Part shown: positions 25,045 through 36,606 of the stretch, in pieces | Numbering within the stretch: the stretch's first letter is position 1 | Layout: every line of letters begins with the position of its first letter | The notes under the pieces: generated by a model | What the model saw: the letters and a program-made list of their open reading frames with translations, nothing else | What the model was told of the DNA's origin: nothing | Databases searched by the model: none | Source of the DNA: Acanthamoeba castellanii str. Neff | Lineage: Eukaryota > Discosea > Longamoebia > Acanthamoebidae | Assembly: GCF_000313135.1 (NCBI RefSeq) | Contig: NW_004457394.1 | Span: 18,970 to 74,403, forward strand | DNA length: 55,434 nt | Direction of reading: 5' to 3' | Translations under genes and position numbers: made by a program

Positions 25045-26611
25045 TTATTCCTGAGCGATTTCGACGATGGCCTTGCCGACGTTCTTGCCCTCGAAGAGGC
25101 CCAGGAGGGAGGGGACGAGGTTCTCCAGGCCGTGCTCGGTGGTGAGCTCGTAGTGGATCTTCTTCTCCTTGTAGAGCTGGGCCAGCTTGGTGCGCGCCTC
25201 CTCGAACTTGTCGTAGAAGTCGTAGACGAGGAAGCCCTCGATGCTCACCCGCTTGGCGATGATCATGAACGTATTGTACACCGGCACCGGGTTGTTGTAC
25301 GAACTGATCTGTTTGTCCATTTGCAAATCGTGTAAGTGCCGTGTTTGTCGTGTGTGCGTGTGCGTGTGCGGTGGTGTGTGCGTGCCCTCAGTGTGTTGTG
25401 CGTACCTGACCGCACATAACGATACGAGAGTTATCGTTGAGGTTGAGAAGCACGGCGTCCAGGGTCGGACCACCCACGTTATCCCAGTACAAGTCCACTC
25501 CTGCTCACGCAAGCATCAGCGTTTGGTGTGTGTGTGAGTGCGTGCGTGCGCGCGTGCGTGCGTGCGTGCGGTGAGCAAACCCTGAGGGCAGGCTTCTTTG
25601 ATGGCCTGGTCGAGCTTGTCGCCGGCCTTCTTGTAGTCGATGCACTTGTCGAACTTGAACTTCTCCTCGACCAGCTTCGTCTTCTCAGGCCCGCCCGCCA
25701 GACCGATGACGGTGAGGCCCAGCTCCTTGGCCACCTGGCCCACCACCGACCCGACGGCGCCGGCAGCCGCGCTGACCACGATGGTCTGGCCCTTCTTGGG
25801 GTGGCCCACCTCGGTCAGACCTGTTGCATTTATGAGTTTTTTAATCATCACCCAATCCGCAGGGGGTAAACATAAAATAGGCCAACGAGAACACAGCACG
25901 AACCCAAGTAAGCCGTCTCGCCGGTCATGCCCAACAGGCTGAGATTGAGTGGCAGGTCCTGGTGGTTGTGGCCAGGTTAGTAAATGTAATTTCAAGCATG
26001 ACAGATAAAATTGACTTATAAAATAAAAATTAAATAATAACAAAGAAATAGAATTTCAATTTCCAAGCCCTTGGTGTCGAGCTTGTTGACGACGCTTTTC
26101 TTGATCTCGTTCTCCTTGATCACATCTGACCAATCGATCAGGTTTTATGAGTGTGGGCCAATGGGAACGCTGGGTTTGGGTTTGGGTTGTGGGGACGAGT
26201 ACCGAACTTGCGCCAGCGGAGCATGCCCGTGATGAGGTCGCCCTCGCTGAACTTGCTGTTGCGCGACTCGAGCACTTTGGCGATGGCGTCGCCGTACATG
26301 GGCTTCCCCACCTCATACGACTCCGTGTACGAACCCTCCAACGTCATCTGCCTCCCTCGTTAGTCCACCGCACACACCGCACACACCGCACACACCGCAC
26401 ACACCGCACGACACACGAACACAACACGCACCTTGGGGCGCATGTAGGGGTCGACGGAGAGGTAGAGGATCTTGACCAGAAGCTCGCCATCGGCCGAGAG
26501 CTGCGGGTAGTCGCAGTCCTGGAGCTTGAAGTTGTCCGGGGTGGGCTTCTCCTTGGGCTTGGAGGCGAAGATCACCTCCTGGTTCTGCTGCTGCTTCTGC
26601 TGCTCGCTCAT
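25045..26611 (-). CDS. NADP-dependent oxidoreductase, PTGR/leukotriene B4 dehydrogenase-like
   Basis: Seven exons (26611-26432, 26347-26203, 26125-26064, 25958-25904, 25820-25581, 25500-25406, 25308-25045) give 346 aa. This zinc-free MDR family reduces alpha,beta-unsaturated carbonyls with NADPH in the cytosol. Landmarks are LSVDPYMRPK, the nucleotide-binding SAAAGAVGSVVGQVAKELG, DKCIDYKKAG, YWDNVGGPTLDAVL, NDNSRIVMCGQISSYN and GKNVGKAIVEI at the C-terminus. Zinc ligands of classical alcohol dehydrogenases are absent, as expected. Oddity: the intron 25959-26063 must start with GA, not GT, to keep the frame; see findings. Confidence 0.9.
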
Positions 26612-26989
26612 GATGACACTGGTTTGTGTGAGTGTATGTGGAAGGTTCTGTGTTTAGGGGGTGATATGAGTGTTTGTGTTTTGAAGTTTCTCTCTGAGAA
26701 TGGAGGGGAGAGCTGATGCAAAGCAAATAAATAGGTGGGGGTTGGTGCAAGGCCAAAGCTGACGAATTCTCTGGCGCGCTTGCTGGGCGAGCTGACCGAA
26801 AGTATGGCGGGAGATCAAACAATTCGAGACATGCGCGACACGTTGACGCGCATAACTCCCACATTCCAGGCATCGGCAGTTTTTTTGTTCCGCGTTTGCC
26901 TGGTGGGCGAACACAGTAGGAGTACTGGTAGACACGTGCGCTGGGTACATGTTGGGGGGAAAAAGAATCAAAAAAACAAAGATGATCGA
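26612..26989. other. intergenic, no gene seen
   Basis: This 378-bp gap separates the oxidoreductase start from the VPS33 stop; both genes are on the minus strand. It should hold the oxidoreductase promoter. No element stood out. Confidence 0.4.
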
Positions 26990-28206
26990 TCATGCGGGGA
27001 GGAACACTTCGATGTTCTCCATGAGACTCGACAGGAGGGTGTCGCCGTTGATGAGCTTCGTCGTGGCGATGATGTACTCACGATTGTCTGATGTGTGTGT
27101 GTTGTGGGTGTGTGGTGAGTTGGGCGAGACACCGACCGCCACATACGCGCTCGCTGGCGAGGTGGTGTACCGTCTTGCTGCGAGAGCCAGCGGATGGCGG
27201 CGATCTCGGTGAAGGTGACGCCTCCGATGAAGAACACCAGATGCACCTTGCTCGCTCCGGTCGCACCTCCGACTGCGCCAATTTAGGTCCGACTGACTCG
27301 TCAGCCCCCTCCAAAGAACGAAACCAAACGAGCCAAAGAGCGAAGCGAAGTCGGGTGTAGTGTGGACGGGGGGGGGGAGGAACAAGATACCTTGGAGGAC
27401 GCCCTCGGGCAGCTGCTGGTCCTGCTCGAAGCTGGGACCGGGCAGGGTGTTGAGCACGTCGACCATCTGCCGCCAGCTGTTGGCCAGCTCCACCAACCGC
27501 ACACTGACCGGCGCGTACCTAGTGATGTGCGTGCGTGCGGGTACGGTGGTGAGTCATCTGTGTGCGTGTGCGCGTGCGCGTGCGCTGATGTGTGTGCGTG
27601 TGCGGTGGTGCGTGCGTACCCCGAGTAGACGTAGGCGATGTCGTTGGGTTCGGCTTCGTTGATGTTCTCCACCACGAGGCGGAGGCGGTTTCGCACCACA
27701 TCGAAGGTCTTCTTGCCCTCCTGCTTCTTGATCAGCCCCAGCCGCTCCAGGTTGCTGTTCCCCCCGCGTAGCCAAGCCGCCAGCCATCAGCATCCAGTCG
27801 ACGAATTAAAATAAAATAAAATTACAAATAATAACCGAATAAAAGATAAAAACGAATAAAGAAAAGAAATGTACGTACTTGAGCGTGAACAGGTATTCGT
27901 AGCCGTAGGCCTGGAAGAAGTGAGAGAAGTGAGTGACAACGTCGCTCTACGTGTCTCATATGCGCTGTGTGTGTGTGTGTGTGTGTGTGGTGTTGGTGTG
28001 CTCAACCGTGGCCTATTTCCTCATGCTTCTGGGCGAAGTGGGCATGCGTGAGCGTGTGCGTGTTAGCGTACTGAGAGGATTTCGGTCTTGAAGAATTCGT
28101 ATTCCTTCTGCTTGATGCCCTGGTTGGTCATCGAATACAGCACCAGCAGGCGCAATACCTGCGCCATGTTTACCACCGACAGAAGCCACACACAACGACA
28201 CACGCA

Positions 28207-28238
<32 letters not shown>

Positions 28239-30754
28239 CACGAAACAGTAAGCTTCGTTCTCTGCTGGCGCGTGTGGTAGTGTGTGCGCGGCGTGTGCGG
28301 TGGTGTGTGTGGTTCAGACCTTGACGAGCGGCTCCTGACGAGAGATGCACTCCTCGATGTAGTCGTTCGGTGGGTTGTTTCCCAGCAGCAAGTCTGAAAG
28401 CAAGAAGAAGAGGTGAGCCGGATGAACTCCAACGACATCTTTCAGCGTGTCGTGTCGTGTCGTGTCGTGTCGTGTCGTGTCGTGTCGTGTCGTGTCGTGT
28501 GTCGTGTGTCGTGTGACTGTGTTGACAGTACCCTGCTCGGCGGAGAGCTGCTTGTGGAAGTTGGAGCCCTTGGTCACCCTGAGGATGTGCTCGGCCACGC
28601 TCGTGTGCGTGCGCAGCGATTGGTGCTCCTGAAGGAACGCAAAAGAAAAGAAAAGAAAAGAAGCACAATGAGCGACAAACGTTGGGGAAAAAAGAAAAGA
28701 AAAGAAAATGGAGAGGCGGTGCGAGTGGTGAAAGAAAAACGGCACCGTTTGGTAGGAGCCGAGGCCCTTCATGAAGTCGCGGATTTCCGATACCGTCTTG
28801 AAGTCGTATCGTTTCTGCAGCCACACACATGCGTTGGTCATACGAGGCTGGCCACACGACACACGGCACACGACGGTATGTGCAAACCTTGTAGTATTCA
28901 TCGATTTCTTTGGCCTTCTTGTTGAGCAGCGGACCCAGCACTCCGAAGTTGACGTCCCGCAAGAACGCAAACAGTCTGAGCTCACGCGTGAGCGTACTAT
29001 GAGTACTCCGTGTGTGCGTGTGCGATGGTGCGTGTGCAGTAGTGCGTGTGCGGTGGTGCGGTGGTCGCCGTACTTGTCGTTGGAGTTGAGGGGCGTCTTG
29101 ATCTTCTTGATGCCCTTCTTGGACGCCTCTTCGGCCTTGCCCACGAGCTCCGGGTCCAGGTCCACCAACCCGTTGTTGATCCCAAACACCTCGTCGATCA
29201 ATCTGGAAACGCACACGACACACACGACACACACGACACGACACACGCGACACACACGACACACAAGACGAATAAAGTCAGCAAGAGGAACGCATAGACT
29301 GAGCCAGGGCCTCGGCGAGGCGGGGCGGAGGAAACGGACCCTTCGTAGGTGAGCTGGGTGCACATGGGGGTGACCATGTCGGTCTGGCGGTCGATGAGGA
29401 TGAGCGTGTCGATCTCCGGCACGATCTGGGTGGGCTCGTCGGCGCCCATCTCCCGCCGCATGCGCAGCAGCATCTCCGCGACGCCCTGTAAAGACGTGCG
29501 AGTCAGTCAACAAAGAAAAAGAAAAAGAAAGAAAAGAAAGAAAGAGAAAAAGGGAAGGTGAGTGGGTACCTTGGCGCAGGAGCCCTTGCCCTTGATGTGC
29601 GGGATGATGCCGAAGGTGGACTGCAGCTTCATGATCGACCGCGCCACGTAGAACAGCGACGTACGGTCCCCGTCCTATCAAAGATCGAATTCAAGCATCA
29701 ATTAAGCGTGTGCGTGTGCGGTGGTGCGTGTGCGGTGGTGCGTGTGCGGTGGTGCGTGTGCGTGTGCGTGTGCGGTGTGCGCGGTGTGCGGTACCAGGAA
29801 GCACTCTCGGAAGGAGTCTTCCATCTCAAGGCTGAGGACGTCCTTCTCGAAGGGGATGAGGTCGAGCTGGAATTCGCCCAACGTGACGTCGCCGTACACT
29901 CCCTCCTCCTCCAGATGCCTGCCATTCCACACACACAACACACACACGACACACGGCATACACCGCACACCGCACACCGCACGCACACACGGCACACGCA
30001 GCAAACCTTTCACAAAGCATGGTCTGGCGAGGCACGAAGAAGATGTAGTAGTTCTTTCGCTGGTCGTCTCTCTGGTGATTCTGGATGTGTTCGCCGATGA
30101 AGCGGATGAACTGGATTCTGCAAGACGGCCCATCGAATCAGCCCTCCGCCCACACACGACACACGCACGACACACACGACACACGACACACAGCACACAC
30201 ACGACACACATGACACACGGCACACACGGCACACACGCGCCTACCGAGGTCGAATGAGGTAGACGATGTTCTTGCAGTCGGTGTCGAGACGGTCGGAGAG
30301 GTGGTAGATCTTTTCCACGCCGTGCTCTTTGAGCAGCGACACCTCGGCGATGAGGCCCAGCGGACCCGACAGCTTCGGGTCAAGCACCAGCCCCTTCCCG
30401 CCCGGCACCTACAATTCCCAATAAAAATATATTTAATTGGCATTTATATTAAAAAATAATGTCGATTAGCCTGTATTTTAATAATTCTGAAAGAATAACT
30501 TTAATTGCTTTTGAAATTGATTGGGGGGGCGAATGAAAAGGAGAGGAATGGTGGGGTACCGAGTCGAGAACGCGAATGAGCTCAAGCTTGGCGTGTTCCC
30601 GCACGACATTGAGATTGATGGCCGCCTGGTCCAGATTGGGGATGCCCGAAATAGGCTGCGCCCCCGGCCCTCCTCCCTGAGGCGGTGCTCCAGCGGCCGC
30701 CGGCGCCGCTGCCGGCTTGGGCACTGGCGCTGGTTGTGCTGCCGCCCTCTGCAT
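26990..30754 (-). CDS. VPS33: VPS33, Sec1/Munc18-family vacuolar sorting protein
   Basis: Seventeen exons, first at 30754-30560 and last at 27087-26990, sum to 627 aa with all phases consistent. VPS33 is the SNARE-binding SM subunit of the HOPS and CORVET tethering complexes on endosomes and lysosomes. Diagnostic blocks are LDPKLSGPLGLIAEVSLLKE, KNIVYLIRPR, NYYIFFVPRQTMLCERHLEE, the central LILIDRQTDMVTPMCTQLTY followed by GLIDEVFG, and near the C-terminus VHLVFFIGGVTFTEIAAIRW, which is the hallmark of VPS33 among SM proteins. An Ala/Pro-rich extension of about 45 residues precedes the conserved start. Length is close to animal VPS33A (about 600 aa). Start codons of this gene and the next lie only 82 bp apart. 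Confidence 0.95.
28445..28514. repeat. GTGTC pentanucleotide array in VPS33 intron
   Basis: Tandem GTGTC units, the complement of the GACAC arrays elsewhere, occupy an intron of VPS33. In the sense direction of the gene it reads GACAC. Confidence 0.88.
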
Positions 30755-30836
30755 GTTTTATAATAATAACAAAATGATCACGAAAAGACAACCGCCTTTT
30801 CTTTTGTACATCATTTTATTTGTTGATTGATTAAAG
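30755..30836. promoter_or_regulatory. 82-bp divergent promoter gap, VPS33 / THUMPD3-like
   Basis: The two start codons face away from each other across 82 bp of AT-rich sequence. A shared bidirectional promoter with very short leaders is the simplest reading. Confidence 0.5.
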
Positions 30837-33254
30837 ATGGAGGGTTGCCATAGGGCCTGGGCGTACATGGGGACGGTGCCGACTGGGGTGGAGGAAGCGG
30901 CACGAGAGGAGATTTCGGCCAAGCTGCGCCCCGCGGCTGTGCACTCCACCATGGGCAAGGTGCGCCGCCCAGATTAAATTCGCGAGTAGCGGCAGATGAG
31001 ATGCTCAGATATCATCAATCAGAGATCTGATGACGCGAGTACTCCCAGGTGTTCATGGAGACGGCGGCACCGCTTGAAGAGGTGACCGCGCTACGTGCTG
31101 TAGACCGCCTGTTCCTGCTGGCGCTACACCATCCATCGCCCAACTATCCTGCAGGTACTACACAACACGCGAAACGCTACAGGCTGGACGCCGCACACAA
31201 CAAGGTCATGGCGCTGAAGCTGTAGTGGTGGCACAGAGGACTCGTTGGTGGCGGCGTTCAAGGCGTGGGTGGTGAGCGAGACCATCGACTGGCCTGCGAT
31301 CCTCGATGTCTGGCAGAAGGCCTACCACGGTTTGTGTTCCATGCCAATCACACACCGCACACACCGCACACAGCACATGCACCACCGCACACGGTCACTA
31401 CTCGAACCTGACGCCCCCCAACAGCTCATTTGCGACCACCCGAGGTGGCACCCGCAAGCGGCTTTGGATACTACCCGGACACGCCCTGCCGCAGGTGCGT
31501 TGTGTGCGTGTGCGCTGTGTGCGTGTGCGGTGGTGCGTGGGCGTTGCATGTTGAGGGATCACAACGTGCGATGGTGCGGCGCCACAGGTGGGACTCGAGG
31601 TACGCGTACGCCAATTCGGGCATCAGCTTCGCCGTTTCGTGTACGAGGACGGGCCTGCGCACCAAGAGCCTCACCTCCAAGCAGATCGCCCAACACGTAC
31701 CTCTCCTCCCCCCTCTCTCACGTGCCACGTCAGCGTTTGCTGACGTCAGCTTACTTACTGGCACCGCGCCCAACGCAGTGCGGCGACAGCCTGGTGGAAG
31801 GTGAGTGACTGCGCTGGTGGCGTCTGGTCGCTTAAGGTAGGCAGCTGACGTGGCGGCGGAATGTGAGCTATGGCGCGCAGAGTTTGGGTGGAAGGTGGAC
31901 CTGGAGCAGCCGGCGCTCTCCATCGCTATCTACGCCACCGATGACCACTTCATTGTTGGCATTCCACTGCTCGAGGTACGTAAGTGCGCTCACCCATCAT
32001 CGTCATCGTCACCATCGTCACCATCGTCATCATCGTCTTATCGTCGTCAGAGCCAAGTGGCCAAGCGAGAGCACATTCGGGGCAAGGGACTGCGATGCTC
32101 CATCGCCTATGCCATGTGTCGGTTCGATTTCCCATCATCGGCTGCCTTTTGCGGGAGCACGCTACATGTCTGACGCGCGACACACATGACACGCACACGA
32201 CATGGCACGACACGACACGACACGCACCACGCGACACAGAGCAGCGGGGGTGGCGAATGGGAGCGTGATTCTCGATCCCATGTGCGGCCGGGTACGTGGC
32301 CCCACACCCGTCTCCCTCCCCCCCTCCGCTTCCCGTGCGTCTTAGCTGACTGCAACACACAAAAAATAAGGGGACCACTTTGCTCGAGGGAGCCGTTGAC
32401 TGGCCCGACGCGCACTACATCGGCGGAGACCTCGACGACACAACGCTCGAATATGCCCGCATCAACGCCGAACGGTACGTGCCTGCCGTGTGTCGTGTGT
32501 CGTGTCGCATGCTGTGTGTGTCGTGCGTCGTGCGTGTCGTGTTATGTGTCGTGTGCTGATGCATTATAGCAGACTGCGGGAGTCGTCGCTGCCCGGCCTC
32601 TCGCTTTCGCTGTTCAAGTGGGACGCCACGCGGCTGCCGCTGCGCGATCGGAGCGTCGACGTGGTGGTATCGGACGTGCCCTACGGCAAGCGCCACGGGT
32701 CGAAGGAAGACAACCGACGCCTCTACCCCCACCTGCTCGAGGTACGTACCCTTCTCCTCGTTTGCCGGCCCGCACTCGCCGACACTTACACGCACGACAC
32801 GCATGATACGCACGACACACGCACGACACACGCACAACGCGTAGGAGTTCGCCCGCGTGTTGCGACCAGGCGGAAGGGTCGTGTTGCTCACCACTCTCAC
32901 CCGCATCATGGAAGGCGCCTTTGCCACGCACAAGTGCGTACTCCACGCCATCACTGTATCGGTGTCGTGCGTGTGTCGTGACGCGTGTGTCATGTGCGCA
33001 AACTAACGTGTTGCTTTCTGATGGTCACCAGGTCCAGGTGGACGACACTGCCGCGTCGCGCGCTGATCAACAACGGCGGGCTCAACACCTACCTGTTCGT
33101 CGCCACCCGGAAAGAGGACCCGCGCGACGGAGGCGACGACGATGGCCTGAGCAATCGCGAGCGCAAGCGAAGGCGCGCCCGGGCCTGGCACGCCGCGCAG
33201 GCCCTCGAGGCCGCCACCGCCACCGCCACCGCCGCCGAGCCCTCATCGGGCTAA
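30837..33254 (+). CDS. THUMPD3-like tRNA guanine-N2 methyltransferase
   Basis: Thirteen exons (30837-30959, 31049-31154, 31237-31329, 31425-31494, 31588-31696, 31779-31800, 31845-31975, 32051-32121, 32240-32291, 32371-32474, 32570-32741, 32845-32933, 33032-33254) give 454 aa in frame, including a 22-bp micro-exon. The THUMP region contains SGISFAVSCTRTGLRTKSLT and WKVDLEQPALSIAIY. The Rossmann part has VILDPMCGRGTTLLEGA, YIGGDLDD, WDATRLPLRDRSVDVVVSDV followed by PYGKRHGSK, and ARVLRPGGRVVLLT. In the family the DxPYGxR motif holds the target guanine; known THUMPD3 acts on tRNA G6 with TRMT112. Here the loop reads CGRGT where CGTGT or CGSGT is usual. The C-terminus is basic. The stop overlaps the next gene's stop. 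Confidence 0.92.
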
Positions 33255-36200
33255 TCGCGCTGCGACGCTTCGACCGTGTCTGCGGCGGCGGCGCTGTCTC
33301 GTTCCTTGCGGAGCAGCTGCTGCCATCTATTGGCCAGCGCCATCTCCAGGCTAAACAACGACGCCTCTGCACACACACACCGCACACGTCATGACACGAC
33401 ACGCGCACAATCGCACGCACAGACACGCGTTGTGTGTGGCGTGTGTGTGTGCGTACCTTTGAGGTGGGTGTAGGAGTGGTGTCCGACCTGTGGGCGGGCG
33501 GCGGCAATGGCGGCCGCCGTGGGCGCGCTCAGGTGGCCGCCGTCGGGCAAGGGCTCCCGTGCCAACCGCTCCAGCACCTCCTGCTGGGCTGCACTCAGCG
33601 TCTTTCCTCTGAATAAGTCCAGTGAGTGTCCTCGCCGTGCGTGTCGTCACGTGTCGCTGTGCGTGTCCTATGTCGCCGTGTGTGTCGCTGTGTGTGTGTC
33701 GTACGGCGGAATGACTTCGGCGCGATTGCGAGCGAAGCAGTGCAGGTGGTACAGCGCGGGGTGGGACACCATCCAACACGCCTCGGCGAGCCGCTTCTTG
33801 TCTTCGTGCCCGTCGTTTGCACAGTGCGGGCAGAGTTCTAACCAACGCACCGCAAACAACACTCAACCGCACGCAAAGTACACACACGCGACACACGCGA
33901 CACGCGACACACAACACACAACACACACGACACACGACACACGACACACGACACACGACACACGACACCCACGTACCGTAAATAGACCTTTCACAGACGC
34001 GGCAAGAATAGCAGCAGTGACACCTACGGATGCAGCGGAAGCCCAGCGCAAAGCCTACTCGACAAAAGTACAAAGTTGTGAACTACACCGCACATACCGC
34101 ACACACCGCACACACCGCACACGACGACACCTACGGTACCGGTGACGTGGAACCCGGGAGCGGTGGTGATGGACCCGGCCGGCAGCGTCGCCAGCAGCCG
34201 GGCGCCGAGTTTCTGGGCCTCGGCGAGTGCGGCCTCCTCGGCGGGCGTGATCTCCAGCTTCAGGTACTTGCCCCGCAGCCGCACCTCGCGGTCGGCGAAG
34301 TTCAGTTCCGTCCCTGCACAATACCTCCGATACGTTGGTCGTGCGGTGCGTGCGGTGCGTGCGGTGTCTGCGGCGCGTGCGGTGTGCGGTGTGTGCGGTG
34401 TGTGCGATGCGTGCGGTGTGCGCGTGTGGTACCTGGCGCAATGTCGGCCAGCTCTTGGTTTGTGATGAGGAGACTGCGCGAATCGTAGAAGGCGCCCAGT
34501 CGACTGGGCAACGCCGCGCTGACGACGGCGACCAGCCCCGCCAGCGATTCGGCCACCACCCACGCGTAGGCCGCCGGGATCATCAGCGCTCGCGCCACAT
34601 CGCTCACCGTCATGTCACCACCACCACCCTACACAATGTACATTACTGATTTATAACATATTGCGTCTTTTCCTACATCAATATATTCATATAAAAAGAA
34701 TATACATATATTCATATAAAAAGAACATATTGATGTAGTTATATATACCTTTGTATTGGATAGGACCGACAGCAGGGCGTACTGGTTGAGGGTGAGCCTG
34801 ATGGTCCGCGAGGTACCACCCTGGGTGCCGGTGTTACCCGTGTGTGAGTTTGGAATGCAAAGAATGCGTGGGGCGAAGGGCGCGTACGGCTGATGGCCAT
34901 TCCAGCGTCACGGTCCAGTGCGAGATCAGACCGGCGACCAACTGGGTGTCCACCTCACCCTCGTTTCTGTGTCGAGATCGGAGGTAAAACAACACCGTGA
35001 GCGATTCTCATAGGAGTTAAAAATCGTGTGGGACCGAACGTACACCAGCTTCAGCAAGATCGGCCATAGGGGCCGCGGCCAATGACCAACTGCACACCAA
35101 CACACACACCAACACACACCAACAAACACACACACACGACGCAACACGACACATATGACACACACGCCACCACCGCACACACCGCACGATACACCGTTCT
35201 CACCAGAGGGTCAATACATGCTGTCTTCGCGTACCGGGGTGGGCGGAGGGTGTACGGAAGCATATGGGCCATCGCTCCTCAATTTGTTGACTGCCCACAG
35301 ACACCACGCGCAGGCGAATGGCCCACGGCGCGCGCCCATACTGCGCCTCCACCAGCTCCTCCCGCACTTGCAACTTATCGCCAAGGTGGGACTTCATATC
35401 ATTAACCTTCGCACACAACACACACACGGCACACACGCACACCGCACGCACGCGCGCGCGCACACACACACACACACACACGGTCAAAATAACAGGGGCG
35501 ACGCCACGGGGTTGACGGGTGGGTGCCTGGTGTTGGTGGGTGAGCAACGGGAGGAGCGACTGACAGAGCGCGTGCAGCGTCGGGGCGTCGGCCTCGCTGG
35601 CCGTCAGGAGCTGCTCGGCGAGCGCCGACATTATCGCCTATCAGGACCAATCGCGGTGAGTCGTCATGTGTGCGTGTGCGTGTGCGGTGGTGCGTGTGCG
35701 GTGGTGCGACGAACCGGACGGAAGGTGACGCGAGCGGTCGGGTGCGGATTGGGCAGGTCGGTCATGCGGCTAATGAGCGCCTGGAACTGCGCCTTGGTCG
35801 CCTCGGCCGCCGGCAGGCCCTCGTCCTTGGTGGCCCTGTTGTCGTCGTTTTCGTGGTCCCCGCGGCGGCTGGCCCGCGTGGCGGCGGACAAGCTCAACCG
35901 GAGCGCCTGCACGAACGCAAACTCGCTCACACGGAGATGGAACAGTCGCACCCTGTGTGGATATACATTAATATAGTTGTATATATGTGGATATATAGTT
36001 ATGTATATATATCAGTAAATGTTGTTGTGTGACGCAAGTGTAGTTTTACCTGATGGGAAGACTGCGCCACTCGAACCACTCGAGGTCTTGGCCCAGCTCT
36101 TGACAAGGCCAGAACAATGAGGCCGATTAGTCCAGGTACGGCCAGGAGTAGTGATAGCCGTCATGATCATTCTTCTCACCATCACCATCACCATCACGCG

Positions 36201-36488
36201 TACCGGGACATGCAGCGAGAAGGGCCTGCAGCAATTCGGGGGCGTTGGTGGGTTGTCCGCCCAGCGGCGCTGCGCCCAGCCGCCAGGCCAAGGGCGTCCG
36301 CTTGATCTCGTCATTCCTGCAATTTGATTTTATTAATTATTTTATGTTATTTTTTATTTTTTATTTTTTGGGCTGTGGCGAGGGCGAGGGCACCAGTGAC
36401 GGCACACGGCGGAGGCGGCGCAGAGGTCGCGGTGGCCAAGACGGCGCCACACGAGCTCACGCAACTCGTTGGGCATGCAGTCCTCCAT
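33251..36488 (-). CDS. F-box protein with cullin-like winged-helix region and PARP-type zinc finger
   Basis: Fourteen exons (36488-36394, 36316-36204, 36098-36050, 35952-35715, 35637-35482, 35406-35256, 35089-35044, 34966-34888, 34820-34749, 34628-34433, 34313-34140, 33837-33705, 33608-33457, 33366-33251) give exactly 589 aa. Residues about 4-34 are an F-box (MPNELRELVWRRLGHRDLC then AASAVCRHW), the SKP1-binding module of SCF ubiquitin ligases. Around 295-400 the pattern HWTVTLEW, IRLTLNQYALLSVLS and DMTVSDVARALMIP resembles the end of a cullin or APC2 C-terminal domain; this is weaker. Residues 459-490 match a PARP-type finger: C459-x2-C462, then H487-x2-C490 within YHLHCFARNRAEV. A nuclear ubiquitin-ligase adaptor linked to damaged DNA is an inference. 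Confidence 0.82.
34673..34738. repeat. AT-rich hairpin with internal direct repeat, in intron
   Basis: Inside the intron 34629-34748 of the F-box gene, CTACATCAATAT near the left end is complementary to ATATTGATGTAG near the right end, and a direct repeat of about 18 bp (TATTCATATAAAAAGAA) occurs twice between them. The structure could fold out most of the intron. Confidence 0.75.
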
Positions 36489-36606
36489 CTAGAGCGCAAG
36501 GCGAAATTGATATTTAAAACTAAACAATATTGAAGTGAAATGTGATGTATTTGTTTACTCTGCAGAGAAATTCAAAACGGAAATTACAACGAATGGTGGG
36601 GGCGAA

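Noticed and set aside
33960..34320. Separate small gene in the repeat-rich part between F-box exons
   Set aside because: All coding-like sequence here fits exons of the F-box gene with exact phase. The rest is intron repeat.
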